Source: Diplodia intermedia
Lineage: Eukaryota > Ascomycota > Dothideomycetes > Botryosphaeriales > Botryosphaeriaceae
Direction: 5' to 3'
Assembly (NCBI GenBank): GCA_021495925.1
Contig: JAKEKT010000012.1
Location: forward strand, 1 to 64,000
DNA: 64,000 nt
The notes under the pieces are model-generated. The model made no database searches. It saw only the letters and a list, made by a program, of their open reading frames with translations, and was not told the DNA's origin. Shown piece after piece: positions 1-11,177 of this stretch. The position numbers and the translations under genes were made by a program. Numbering within the stretch: the first letter of the stretch is position 1; each line of letters begins with the position of its first letter.

Positions 1-645
1 CTAACTTTAAAGAGTTAAGAATCTACTATAATAGTAGATTTCTACTATTTTTATCTATATAGAACTATTCTATTATATAGATTTAGAAAAGAGACTAAAA
101 AGAGGCTAAAAAGAGACGAATAGAGGCTAAATAGAGGCTAAATAAAGACTAAAATATACGATTAATTTTAAAAAAGAGATAAAATACGCGATTAATTTTA
201 AAGAAGAGGTAAAATACGCGATTAATTTAAAAAAGAGTAGAATACGTTATTAATTTTAAAAAAAACTAGATATTTTAATAAATATTATCTATTTAAATAC
301 TTTACTTTATAATATATTTATCTAAATATTTAGTTTTACTTATTTTATAATTTATAAGAAAATATATAAAAAGTTATACTTAAAAGTAGAATATTTAGAT
401 AAATTTTATAAAAACTAGGTATTTAGATAAGAGTATAGATATTTTAGAAATTATTTTTTAAAAAAACTAGATATTTTAGTAATTTATTAATTTTAGTAAG
501 AATATAGATATTTTAGAATTTATTTTTTTAAAAACTAGATATTAAAGTAATTTACTATTAAATAAATTTTATAAAAACTAGATGTTTAGATAAGAGTATA
601 GATATTTTAAAAATTATTTTTAAAAAACTAGGTATTTTAGTAATT
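1..645. repeat. AT-rich decayed repeat block
   Basis: Almost pure A/T sequence with no coding frame, unlike the GC-rich remainder of the window. It holds at least two families of internal repeats (listed separately). Such blocks in Pezizomycotina usually come from repeat-induced point mutation of transposons followed by decay. That origin is inferred from composition; no transposase or reverse transcriptase remnant is readable. Confidence 0.75.
151..262. repeat. 30-bp tandem repeat, about four units
   Basis: Units begin at 151, 181, 211 and about 240. Each has the core ATACGCGATTAATTTTAAA followed by a purine run (AAGAGAT, AAGAGGT, AAGAGTAG). The units differ by single bases, mostly C/T or G/A changes such as ATACGCG versus ATATACG and ATACGTT, which fits C-to-T decay. 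Preceded by shorter GAGGCTAAATA repeats from about 105 to 150. Confidence 0.75.
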
Positions 646-647
646 TA
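401..647. repeat. Two direct copies of an ~85-bp AT-rich unit
   Basis: Copy one lies at about 401-486 and copy two at about 564-647, offset by 163 bp. Both run AAATTTTATAAAAACTAG, then TTTAGATAAGAGTATAGAT, then a poly-T/poly-A stretch, then TATTTTAGTAATTTA. A partial copy lies between them (about 464-555). This looks like a higher-order tandem array. Confidence 0.7.
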
Positions 648-830
648 CCGGCGAATACGACTACTAGTAGCGAGCGAATACTACTACTAGTAGCGAGCGA
701 CGAGCATTACTAGTAGTAAACGACGAGCGTTATTAGTAGCGAGCGGTAAGCGTATACTACTAACTACTAGTAGCGAATAGCGAATACTACTAACCACTAG
801 TAATAAGCAGCGAATACCGCTAGCTATCTA
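645..830. repeat. CTAGTAG/GAGCGA low-complexity satellite
   Basis: Composition changes abruptly here from A/T only to a short-period mix of CTACTAGTAG, TAGCGAGCGA and ACGAGC units. The pieces recur about ten times in varying order with point changes. Not coding in any frame. Confidence 0.65.
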
Positions 831-1244
831 GCTACGTACTTCGCTAGGGGCCTCTTTAATAGATTTCGCCTGGCTAATTTATTATTAGTATATATTAAGC
901 GGTAGTGAAGTATTTCTATTAGAACTAATAATAATCGTTTATACGTGAAAAGGGGTATTTTAATACTAAGAAGTATTATGAGAAGTAAAGGTAAGGCTTC
1001 GAGGTAGCGATAGCCAAAGCGGATAGAAAACCCCCGAGACTATAATACTACCCAAACAGAAAGAAAAAGGCCTGTCCTACTAACTCCGAGTTTCATGCAT
1101 ACATAAGGTGGTCCTCCCCTCTCGAATCAAGTAGTTGCAGATCGACGCCAGCGAGGAAAAAGTCTACAAGAGCCGTAACGCAGAATGAACTACGAGGAAG
1201 TTATACTACATAACATCCAATGTCCTTGGAAAATCCCAGTACTC
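831..1244. other. Gene-free transition, 3' flank of the Kre6/Skn1 gene
   Basis: Intermediate composition between the AT-rich block and the first gene. No reading frame or RNA gene was recognised. It may contain a transposon remnant too decayed to name. Confidence 0.5.
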
Positions 1245-3432
1245 TCATGAGCTCTTACTGGATTTACACTCATGTACGAGGGAGTTCTCCGGCCAATCGT
1301 AATCCGTTTGATGCCTGATAGCTTGTTAGTAGCCATCGGATGATAAGACAGGAGATAGAATCATACCATCTGGTCAGGTTGATGTTGCTATACGGCTCTG
1401 GATGACTTGCAATGTAATCTGTGGTGGGGTAACCAGGAGGGTCACACGTCATGAGCTCGTTATCCTCGTCCTGGTATATGCGGATGTAATCGATTCTCAT
1501 GGTCGCCGGTAGCGTGGAAGCGATACCAGTCAGGTTAATGGCTGAGAAGCTATCGGACATGCCAAAGTTGATGATGAGGGACATGGGTTCCTCCGGAACA
1601 ACTCTTTGACCAACATTGCCGTTGGGACCAATCGCTCTAGCGTCGAGTGTCCACATGGGCTCATCGCCGACGAACCATGTAACGAAACCGGAATCGCCGG
1701 GAGTGTAGTCGAAAGCGTACTTCTGGTAGGCGTTACCGTCGTACCAATCGTTGTTTAGGTTGGAAAGGCCAGAGATAGCCTGCTGGTACGGGCCTCCGGC
1801 ATAGGGGTTGATCTCGGTGATGGAATGGTCGTAGACCTCGAAGAAATCTGCTGCTGTTAGTATGTGTAAACCGGGCGACCAATGGTAGACATACCATAGT
1901 CTGGCTGATACCAAATATCAAATGGCGCCAACTGGCAACTCTGCGAAACAACACCAATGTAGTCACCCGAGGCCAGAGGCGCGTTACTTGCTTCGATGAC
2001 ATCGATTTCAGGTGCAGATCTCGATTTTCCTTGGTTCGGGTGGTCTTCTCCGTCACAGGTGCAAGCGGGCAGCCTCATTCCAGGAAGGTAGTTGATGCCG
2101 TCCGTCGAACTCTGGTTGGCAGTGATGCCAGCGTCACAGGTGTCAGAATAGCTGTATGGCCACATGCCGTCGGTTGTTGCAGCATATCCCGGTCTGCCCA
2201 AGTTACCCATGGCCCAGAAGCCTGGCCAGAAACCGACGGTGTCTCCTCGTCCGGGAAGGGAAATGGACGCTTCGAGATGACCGCCTTTGAAGCAGAGCTT
2301 GTTCCACGACTGGAGCATACCAGACCGATACTCCAAATCGTGATTTGCAAAAGCCTCGAAGCGTATGTTGAGTGTACCATCCTTTGTGGTCACTGCATCG
2401 GGATCGTAATACTGCAGGCTGTCAGCTTGCGCGCAAAAATGGAGGTGATCGTGACGAACCTCAAGATCCTGTGTCACTCCATACCACAAATCAACAGCCT
2501 GGAAATAGGGATCATCCTTGTCGTAAAAGGTCCGGCCATCGGTATTGAACTCGTCCGAGAACTGCGACTGTGGTCAGACGGTGAGATTGCAATGAGGGAA
2601 ATGCATCCATACCACAAGAACTTGCTTCTTGCCTGAATAATAGGATTTGCGAGACTTGACGTTGTCGGGCGTGTCGGGATCAATCAAGCCGTGCCGGATA
2701 TTCTTCAGAAGGTCCTGTTCGACGTCGATGCAGTTGGGATCCTTTGCGCAAGCATTCCCGGTGGGGTCGATAAGCTTCTGGGCAAAGGTGCTGCGAAAAC
2801 CGTTAGCCTAGAAGGGCCAATGATGCAATCTCAGCCACGTACAGGATGGGATAGCCGATGAAGAGCACCAGTAGGCCAAGGGAGAGCAAAGCGAGACCGC
2901 CGACGTTGAGCATGCCGCGCTTATTCCATATGTTACAGTCGCGAGGCTCTTTGTCGGCCGGGTCCGGCTCGTGTAGCCAGTCATCCTTCTCAACGTCCTC
3001 GGGAAACAGCAGGAGACCGGCAGAGGGTGTGATGTTGTACTTTTCCCCAACAGTCTGAGTGTTGAGATTCGAATCGTCGTCGCTGCCAGCTCTGGACGGC
3101 GCTCTCGAGTCTTCAAAGGGCGAATAGAAAGGACCGTGACTTTCACCCGACTCGGAGCTCCAGCTGGTCCTCCGCGACGAGTAACCGGGCGAGTCTTCCT
3201 CGCGGGATCTTCGCGTGCGCGAAGGGCGCGGCGGGATGAGGAACTCTGCGGACTCTTGGACAGCGCTAGGTTGGGTGTATACAGGTCGCGTATCGAGGGT
3301 CAATGAGCGCGACGAGTCCTGGCGCGACGTGCCTGGGCGCTCGGCGGGAGCGTCGGTGACAATGTCGGTGGTGCTGGAGTTGAGGCGGATGTGCGGCGGC
3401 GCATTCTGCGCAGGTGAACCCGGTGGGGACAT
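1245..3432 (-). CDS. KRE6: Kre6/Skn1 family beta-glucan synthesis-associated protein (GH16 fold)
   Basis: Six exons: 3432-2843, 2790-2613, 2567-2460, 2411-1895, 1847-1367 and 1314-1245, giving 647 residues. Family members act in the secretory pathway and at the plasma membrane and are needed for cell-wall beta-1,6-glucan. Seen: a serine-rich cytosolic N-terminus of about 175 residues, one membrane segment near 178-196 (GLALLSLGLLVLF), then a luminal glucanase-like domain with WYGVTQDLE, SLPGRGDTVGFWPGFWAMG, the GH16 signature EIDVIE near residue 430, and DYIRIYQDEDN. This is a type II membrane topology and the length is normal for filamentous fungi. Introns are 45-52 nt, several with CTAAC branch points. 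The first in-frame ATG was chosen; no upstream in-frame ATG was seen. Whether it is the Kre6 or the Skn1 paralogue cannot be told. Confidence 0.93.
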
Positions 3433-4332
3433 GGAAGCGAGCGTGGTGGGCGCAAGGCCAGGCGAGTGGTGATGGATGACGGGGCGCGCTTGTCAGTGTT
3501 GGCGGTTTGCGGTCGCTGGCAGGAAGTGCGCAGGGAACGGCTGAGGCGCTCGAAATATTCCCTGGGCCGAAAGGGGCGGTTGCTGGGTTGTTGGAGGGAT
3601 GGAGCAGGGTCTACTGGGCTTGTTGATCAAGAGCAGGGCAGAGGGCGAATAGCGACTGGCAGCGCAGCTGGATCTAAGATCTCCGGCGGCGCAGGCGACC
3701 AGCAGCGGCACATTCCCCTGGCTCAACGCGAACAAATCAGGCCGACCAGGCAGTACGACATGCGAGGAGCTGCGCAAGCACTCTAACAAGCCCTGCCGCC
3801 ATGCCATCATCGCCGCTCGCCAAACGCTCTCCATTAGCACGTCCGGGTGCCTTTGCTGGCTCGTGTGTCCGTGTGCTCGTCCGCCGTCTCTCCAACCGCG
3901 CCGATCTCCCGCAAGCCTAGGTACCGCCCACAACATAGAGGCATGATGAATCCTTATCCAGACGGCGGCGTTTCCACGCCGCCATGCGCCCCTGGGCCGG
4001 CCCATGTCGCTGCATATGTAGACGTTTCAACGTGTCCGCCTACAGGAATGCTGCTCATCTTGGTCAGCTGCAGCTGTCGTGTCCAAATGAGCCGCCGTTT
4101 CTGCTTGCGACCGCGTTCCCCACACCGGCCGCTGGCTGCTCCGATGAAATGCTGCGCTGATCGGATCCAGATTCACCTCGTTGTCCGACCGCACCTAGCC
4201 GAACGATTTCGGCTGCCGAGCCTAGTCCGTGATGGTCTACATCTTCACAACGCACATGTAGCTACGTGCTCTGACGCCGTTGATTTCTCAGGCTTCGTTA
4301 CGGTATTCTACCAAACTTCGCGAGCACCGTCT
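3433..4332. other. Gene-free: promoter of the Kre6/Skn1 gene and 3' flank of the next gene
   Basis: Both flanking genes are on the minus strand, so this holds the Kre6/Skn1 upstream region. Open frames across 3847-4539 on the plus strand read no recognisable protein and run antisense into the next gene. No clear regulatory motif was identified. Confidence 0.5.
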
Positions 4333-5014
4333 TCACGACTCGATGGCCACTGCCTTCAAGCCCACAATCTTCCCGCCCTTCTTGTCCAAACTGACCACGT
4401 AATACTCTGCCCTCGTACTGCCATGCTGCACTCTGAAGATAGCGACATCCTGGCTTCCAGCCTGCTTGACTGCATCCAGGACCTTCGCGTACTGACCCTT
4501 TGGATCAAACTCGTCCTGGCTGATGCTGGACGCGTCTGATCCGTGTCCAATCAGCTTGGCGAATTCACCTGAGCGTGGCGATGATGTTAGCGGTCTGGTC
4601 GCTTTGGTATTGGAGAAGTTGCGCGTGCTGACCTTCGGAAGGCAGGGAGTCGGCATTCCACTTGAGGCTGACGGGCTCGAACGGCTCGTCGGCGTCGGAA
4701 ATGTAGTATTCTTCGACCTGCAGTAAAGCCTGCGGCACCTCGGAATCTACCGCCTTGGTCTTGATGGACTTGGACTGAGCCGAGGGCGCTGCGCCCGTGT
4801 CCTGGTTGGCCTTGTCCAGGAAGGCGGCATAGTCTTCGTCGGAAGCCATGGATGATGAGTTGGAGAAGGGGCGGCTGCTTCCTGTAACGTGAGCCTTGGA
4901 GGACGCTTGGAGGACGGCAAGGGTAGATCCAGGGCGGCGTGGTGGAGCAAGCGCGTGGGAGCAGGCGCGCGCAAGAAGAAGCGGGCTGCGCCGGAGTCTG
5001 AAGGCGTATGACAT
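4333..5014 (-). CDS. NuiA-like small protein, possibly mitochondrial
   Basis: Two exons, 5014-4633 and 4568-4333, with a 64-nt intron (CGCTAACATC branch point): 205 residues from the first start, 150 from an internal ATG at 4849. The core contains DEDYAAFLDKANQDTG, YYISDADEPFEPVSLKW and EYYVVSLDKKGGKIVGLKA. The SDADEPFEP segment resembles the nuclease A inhibitor (NuiA-like) family, whose fungal members have no settled role; this assignment is by recall of the motif. The extra 55 residues of the longer form are rich in Arg, Ser, Leu and Ala with no acidic residue and end in SRPFSNSS, as in mitochondrial presequences. The frame stays open further upstream to 5332, but that part looks non-coding. 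Confidence 0.7.
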
Positions 5015-5146
5015 TGCCCCACGTTCCCCGCGGTACGGTAAAGGTTCCAAGATTTCTCTTCTGTTGCGAGGGGGGCGACGCGGAAAAGCTTGGTACGTCA
5101 TTGCGCCCCAGCGGCGTCCCCCGGGCCGGGCTCGGCTGGCCAGTCG

Positions 5147-5172
5147 CACTCCAGCACTCCAGCACTCCAGCT
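5147..5172. repeat. Trimer of CACTCCAG
   Basis: Three head-to-tail copies of an 8-9 bp CACTCCAG(C/A) unit in the gene-free stretch. Confidence 0.7.
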
Positions 5173-5220
5173 GTGGCCTCATCAGCCGACCCACGTGCAC
5201 ACTGGCCGGCCACGACCTGA

Positions 5221-5246
5221 CGAAGGCGTGAAGGCGTGAAGGCGTG
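5221..5246. repeat. Trimer of AAGGCGTG
   Basis: Three perfect 8-bp copies of AAGGCGTG, only about 50 bp from the previous short tandem repeat. Confidence 0.75.
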
Positions 5247-8228
5247 CAGCCTGCGTGTGCCACAGCGCAGTGTCCCCTGGGGCCGGCGACACGAAATTGC
5301 ACGTGACCGGCAACGGCAGTGTGACAGCTCACCTCCAGCTACTGAACAGCCGTAGCGACCGAACAAGCGTCGGCGTTCCGGGACTGACGGTGGAGTCGGA
5401 GGAAAAAGCGCCATCTCATGTGACCAGGGCGCTTCGCCAGCCCACGACTGGCTTCCAGCAGCCCCTTTGCGAGTGCTGGCCCCGCTCCACCATCTCCGCT
5501 GGCAGTTCCCACCCGCGACCGGCCTGGGCCTCGCTTTTGTTCTAGCGCCGTTCCATGTGGGGGTGCCTCCGTATCCACCGAGATTCGTCGACCGCGATTC
5601 TCGCTCGTGCCACTCTTGTCCCTGAGACCCTCGAGTTCTGACGCGGTGGGGCTAGCCGCGAGTTTGTGATGAGCCAAAGCTTAATGTCGAACGACTTTGC
5701 TGCCACGCCGTGGCTGAGCCTCCCAACGCCTGCCTTAATTCCCAAGCACCACAACATGCCCGTCCGCCGTGCAATGGTGACGCGAACGCCCTTCAACCGA
5801 TCCGATATGTTCTGATTCTGCCCGCATGACTGTCTGTTGTGTTGTGCATGCCGTGATGCATCGCCGTGCTGCCCACGGACGAGGAAGCGGTGCACAAACT
5901 GTTTGAGATAGCCGCTGGTCATTATAAGCCTTGCCCTGGCGCCTTATGTCAGCTTATCCCGCAGCCCATTGTCACGGCCCTCCATGCTCTCCAATCCTGA
6001 TATTCGCCTTGGGACATGTCATCCTTTGCGTGTGCACTGTCTCACTGCTCGCGGCTGTTGCCAGGGCCGCGAAAGTGGATTTACGCCCAGGGCGGGGCGG
6101 GCCGTTTGTAATCGGCGTCTTACGCCAATCTGCAAGCCTTTGACTGGTGCTGACTGGTGTGTAAACAACCTTTTTTTTTAAGCATGTCAACGGCCCTTCG
6201 ATGCTTTCTTTTTCGATGCCACAGAAAGCTGTTTTGTCTATATTGTTTGGCTGTAACTTGGTTATTTCATGTAACCTTCACGTTTTCTTCAAACATAGGC
6301 TGAAGATTCCATCGCATCGTCACCCATCATTGTTGTTTGGTCTCATGGCATTAGCGGGACGATCGAGCGAGAGCTTAGGATCGTCACAGCCACACGCAAC
6401 AGGCGGACAGATCGGGGAATCGCAAGCGTCCCGCGCGCATTTCAACCTGGTTTCGGTCGCTTTGAGAATTAGGCCCGTCATATGCTTGACCTCCAGCGAC
6501 AGCGGCACCGCTAAGACAGTAGCAAGCCATGGGCTGCATCCTCACGAACAAGACGGCGATTCTCGATGCATCAGCCCTCCTACTACAGTACAAGCGCAGC
6601 AATTGTATTGCCGAGGTTCTCAAAATAGAAGCCCCTGGCCAGAACGGCTGGGCAGCGGGAAGATCGAAACCCCAGGAACCGCCAGAGCGCCGCGCCGCAA
6701 GCGCACCTTGAGCGTTGCCGAAAACCGCCGCTCGGGCGGCAGCATCACAAGCGGGCGCCTTAAGGGGGCGTCGCTGGCGTGGAGCGGCGGTCGCGGCGGA
6801 TGCGGAAGGAGGCAGAGCGCTTGGGGCTCGTAGGCTTGTAGGGGAGCCGGGCGAATCTTCATGTGCGTAGGGCAGGTGGGGGCGGGCAGAGGGCGCCGTG
6901 GTTATATGACGGGGCGGGCGCACAGGGATGGCCAACGACATGGTTCCTGCCGGCGGCGATAAAGCACGTTGGGGCCAGCGCGATGACAGGGGACGGGGAG
7001 CGCGTCATGCAGCAGCGCGCAGTGGCCGATCCCGCCTTGAAACGAGGGCGGTGGCACGCAGCGCGGCGTGGCCAATGGCGGCGCAAAGGCGCGGACGGTC
7101 GCAGCGGGCAGGCTGGGCGGGGGCGCCCGTGGCGACGAAAGCAGGCGTCACAACGAGAGGCTGGCTGGGCGCGCCGATCCGCAGCGATGGGGCGCGCGTT
7201 ACAGCCGACAAGTCGCAGCAGGCGGCCGTTCGTGTGCTTGGCCGTGGGCGGCGTAGATCTCGCACAGAAAAGCCACCTGGTGCAGGATGCGCGCACAGGG
7301 CTCCGCGAACAAGGGTCGGAGGCCAAGGCGTGGGCGGCGTTCCTGGGGTCGCGGCAACGTTGGCGGAAAAAGAAAGGCGAGCAGAAGCGGTGCGACGCGG
7401 CGGTCTCGCGTGCTGGCCGCCGTCAACCCAAGCTCCACCGCGCCCGGGCCCGGCGAAACGGTCGCGCTGCTGCTTGGGCGGCGCTGCTGCGAGGCTGCTG
7501 CGAGGGCGCGGTGCGCAGATTCGTGCGGCGGCGGCGGTGCGCCTGTCAGCTGCGCGGCGCCGGCTGCTGCACCCCGGCCGGTGTACTTGTGCTGCAGCGG
7601 TGTGGTGGGCGACACACACGGGCGCGCGGCTGGGTGGGGCGTGCGCGGGAATGATGGCTGCCCTGCGCGGTACCATGGGAAGGCAGATTGAGAGCAGCCG
7701 CGCCGTCTCCGCCGCGCTTCCCTGCACGCCAAGCGCCCTAGCGCGAGCGCGCTGAGTCGCCTGTCGAGCCCGCTCAGAAATCTTTCCCTAACCCAGCCCT
7801 CTCGTAATGCAATGGGGCATCTCCTCTCCCGGCCCTCACTCGAGTCCCGTCGCCTCCATCTCCCGCGCCTCTGCCTCGCGCCTCCCATCCCCATCCCCAT
7901 CCCCATCGCTCCCTCCCGCCCGCCCTGCACCACCCCCGCCGCCGCTGCTCAGCGCCCGGCCTGCGCTCTCTGCACCGCCTAGCTAGCACCGCTGCTGCCA
8001 TTGCGTGCCGCCGCCCACGCGAGCTGGCGTTTCATTTGCTCAAGCCGCCGCTGGACGAGCCGCAACCCGACAAGCCCGCGTCGTCCGCGACTCTCGGCTC
8101 GCCGCCCGCCGCTCAAGACCGCATCTTGAGGCATCGCATCGCGAGCACGCGCCCGCGAGTCTGAGCGCCTGCCCTTGCGAGAGCCGACGCCGCCCGCCCT
8201 CTAACCACCACGGCAACGTTCGCGCTAC

Positions 8229-11177
8229 ATGGCCACCCACCAACAACCGTCCCCGACGGCGGGACTGCCCACCCACCATGGCCCGCCCGGCCACCCACAG
8301 CCTAACGGCCATGCTCCCTTCCAGGCCCAGGCCAAGGGCGGCATCTCGACCGTCCTCACCCAAGCGAACGAGCAGACCTGGCTCGCCCTGGGTACGCCCT
8401 TAGCCCTCCGTCCACTCCTCCCGCCGCGCCTGGCGCCTACTGACCGACGCATAGGCAACTTGTCCGAGATGATGAGCGACCTCGACGGCGCCCGCCAGTG
8501 CTACGACCATGCTCTGCGCCATAACAACTGGTCCGTCCCTGCCATGCAGGCCATCTCGTGCATCCTCCGGAGCATGGAGCAATTCCCCGCCGCGGTCGAG
8601 TACCTCAAGAATATCCTGAAGATTGATTCGAACAACGGCGACGTCTGGGGCAGCCTTGGTACGTGCTCCGCTCTTGTCGCGCCCGTCTACCTATTCTCAC
8701 CGCTTGTCTGCAGGTCACTGCTACCTCATGATGGACGACCTGCAGCAGGCTTACTCTGCCTACCAGCAGGCACTCTACCATCTGCAGGATCCCAAGGTAT
8801 GCAGCTAGTCTCCTGTCTAGGTCTGTGTACTCTCTGACGTTTACACCAGGAGCCCAAGCTTTGGTACGGTATCGGCATTCTCTACGATCGCTACGGTTCG
8901 CTCGAGCATGCCGAAGAGGCATTTTCGCAAGTGATGCGCATGGAGCCGAACTTTGAGAAAGCGAACGAGATCTACTTCCGGCTCGGTATTATTTACAAAC
9001 AACAGCAAAAATTCACTTCCAGCCTGGAGGTATGTCTAGTTCAATTGAAAACCAAGGACGCCGCCATTTAGATGCTAAAGTATCGCAGTGCTTCCAGTAC
9101 ATTGTTAACGATCCTCCTCGGCCGCTGACGGAAGAGGACATCTGGTTCCAGATTGGTCACGTGTATGAACAGCAGAAGGATGTAAGGGCGTCAACTCATC
9201 GTAGGAGAGAGAGTGCGTAGCTGACCTTTTCTAGTATGAGTCGGCGAAGAACGCCTACAGGCGTGTGCTCGATCGGGACCCGAACCATGCCAAGGTCCTT
9301 CAGCAGCTCGGTTGGCTCCACCATCAGCAGAGCAGTAGCTTTGAGAGCCAGGAACGAGCCATTGAGTACCTGGAGAAGTCCGTTGCATCGGGTAAGAACC
9401 ATGGACTCTTCACCAATTGGCGCTCGTGTGGTCGACTAACGCCGAGTTACAGATCAAAGTGACGCCCAGAGCTGGTACCTGTTGGGTCGTTGTTACATGT
9501 CGCAGCAGAAGTACCCGAAGGCGTACGAAGCTTACCAACAGGCCGTCTATCGTGATGGCAGGAACCCGACCTTCTGGTGCTCGATTGGCGTCCTTTACTA
9601 CCAGATCAACCAATACCGTGATGCGCTCGATGCTTACTCTCGTGCCATCCGTCTGAACCCCAACATCTCTGAGGTGTGGTACGACCTCGGAACTTTGGTA
9701 AGTTTGCTTCCTGCGTACACAACAGCGCCTAGCGTGTGGCACTGACCAGTCCCAGTATGAATCCTGCAACAACCAGACTGCCGACGCATTGGATGCGTAC
9801 CAACGTGCAGCTGACCTTGACCCGTCAAACGTGCACATCAAGGCACGCCTGCAGCTGCTGCAGAACGGCCAGCCGACGAACGGTATGCCGAACCAGAACA
9901 GCGCGCCGTTGCCACAGGACGTTCACCCCCAGGCCTACCAACCAGGAGCCATGAGTGGTCCACCACAGCCTCAATGGGGCGGCCCTCAGCCTTCTCAGCC
10001 TGCTCCTCAACAGCCTCTGCCTCCGGCTGCACTTGGTGGCGGTAACGACTGGAATAGGCGCCTTGCTGGCATTCAAGACCCGCAGATGCCGGCGCAGCAG
10101 ATCGGTCCCTACGATCAACGCGATCCTGCGCTCAGACCAGGGGCATCAGCTCGCCCCGCTAGCCCGAGGCAAGAGCCCCCCAGGCAGTTCCAAGAGCCGC
10201 CTCGACTGAATGCTGGCCCAGGACCGGCTCGTCGAGGCCTTTCCCCGTCGCCCAAGAGCCATAACGCTGCCCCCAACCTGTACCAGGGCGGACAGGCGAA
10301 CCTCCCCCCGCAGCAACAACCGCCGCAGGCCCAGCAAGCACCACCGCAAAGCCAGCCGAACAGGATCGCCAATCCCAATTATGGAGCTCACGCCTCCAAC
10401 GGACCTGCCCCGCCGGCCTCACTGAACGGTCCGCCGCCGCCGGGACCTGGACCGGTGCCGCCCTATGGCCGCCCTGCAAGCCCTCCTCCCGAAGTTCGCC
10501 CCATCATCCAGAGCCAGGCCGCATCTCCAAACTCGCACTACGCTCACCAGAACTATCAGCACCACCCCGACCCTGCAGCTCCCGGAGGAATTGCGAGTGG
10601 CGCCCCTCCGCCAGCTTCAGCCCTTGCTGCCGCCGAGGCCGCCGCTCGTGATCGGGATGAGAGGACCCCAACTGCTCCAAAGCGCCTGCGGGAATGGGAG
10701 GATGACAACAGTCCTGCTCACAAGCCCCCGGCAAATGACGAAAAGCGCCAGCGCCTTGACGACGACGAGCCGCCTCGCCGCCCTTCTCCGCCAGAGAGGA
10801 TGGCCTCTCAGACCTCGCAGGTACAGCGAACCCCCCCGGATGCAATTGAGGCACGTCGCCCCGAAGAGCAGAGACACATCAATGATGGATACCACCCTTC
10901 GGAGGCGGCGCACCATCCTCCTTCCCTTCCTGCAATTCACCCCCCGCCTCCACCGCAGACTCCCCACGCGGCAGAGCAGCCAAAGGAAGAGCGTAAGGAG
11001 CAACACGAGCCGGCAGCTCGCAAGATGGAGGTTGATGAAGACTACGACGACAGTGGCGATGACGAAAAGCGGGTGCAGCAACCCCCGCGCTCCGAACGGA
11101 ACAGTCCACGAAGCGCAAGCGTTACCAATGGCGTAAACCACACGCCCACTCCGATGGAGACTAAGCCGCCGATGTAA
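8229..11177 (+). CDS. ssn6: Cyc8/Ssn6 (SsnF) general transcriptional co-repressor, TPR protein
   Basis: Eight exons: 8229-8391, 8455-8658, 8714-8796, 8850-9029, 9089-9181, 9235-9391, 9453-9697 and 9756-11177; 848 residues. With Tup1 this nuclear protein represses genes for glucose, stress and mating responses. Residues ~45-400 are tandem tetratricopeptide repeats: GARQCYDHALRHNNW, AYSAYQQALYHL, HAEEAFSQVMRMEPNF, SAKNAYRRVLDRDPNH, AYEAYQQAVYRDGRNP, ALDAYSRAIRLNPNI and ALDAYQRAADLDPSNV are clear. The remaining ~450 residues are Pro/Gln/Ala-rich and disordered, with an acidic patch (MEVDEDYDDSGDDEK) near the end. The yeast polyglutamine tracts are absent and proline-rich sequence takes their place. 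Introns are 53-63 nt and all but the last exon are short, one per repeat or so. Confidence 0.95.

Larger units (their letters stand above)
5015..8228. other. Gene-free GC-rich stretch, divergent upstream region
   Basis: Lies between the 5' end of the NuiA-like gene and the start of the Cyc8 gene. Long open frames overlap on both strands, especially at 6.9-7.9 kb, but all are Arg/Ala/Gly/Pro-rich with no family signature and are explained by low stop-codon frequency in GC-rich DNA. A CCATCC hexamer run lies at about 7886-7908. The Cyc8 leader may be long, as is common for regulatory genes; that is inference. Confidence 0.55.

Noticed and set aside
1..830. CRISPR-like array
   Set aside because: Repeats are contiguous and AT-only without unique spacers, and the genome is fungal.
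2613..2843. Apparent breaks in the Kre6/Skn1 gene
   Set aside because: All breaks fall at proper introns with branch points; the joined protein is full length.
6863..7933. Several overlapping 240-275 residue frames on both strands
   Set aside because: Mutually overlapping Arg/Ala/Gly-rich sequences, no preferred frame, no splice-bounded pattern.
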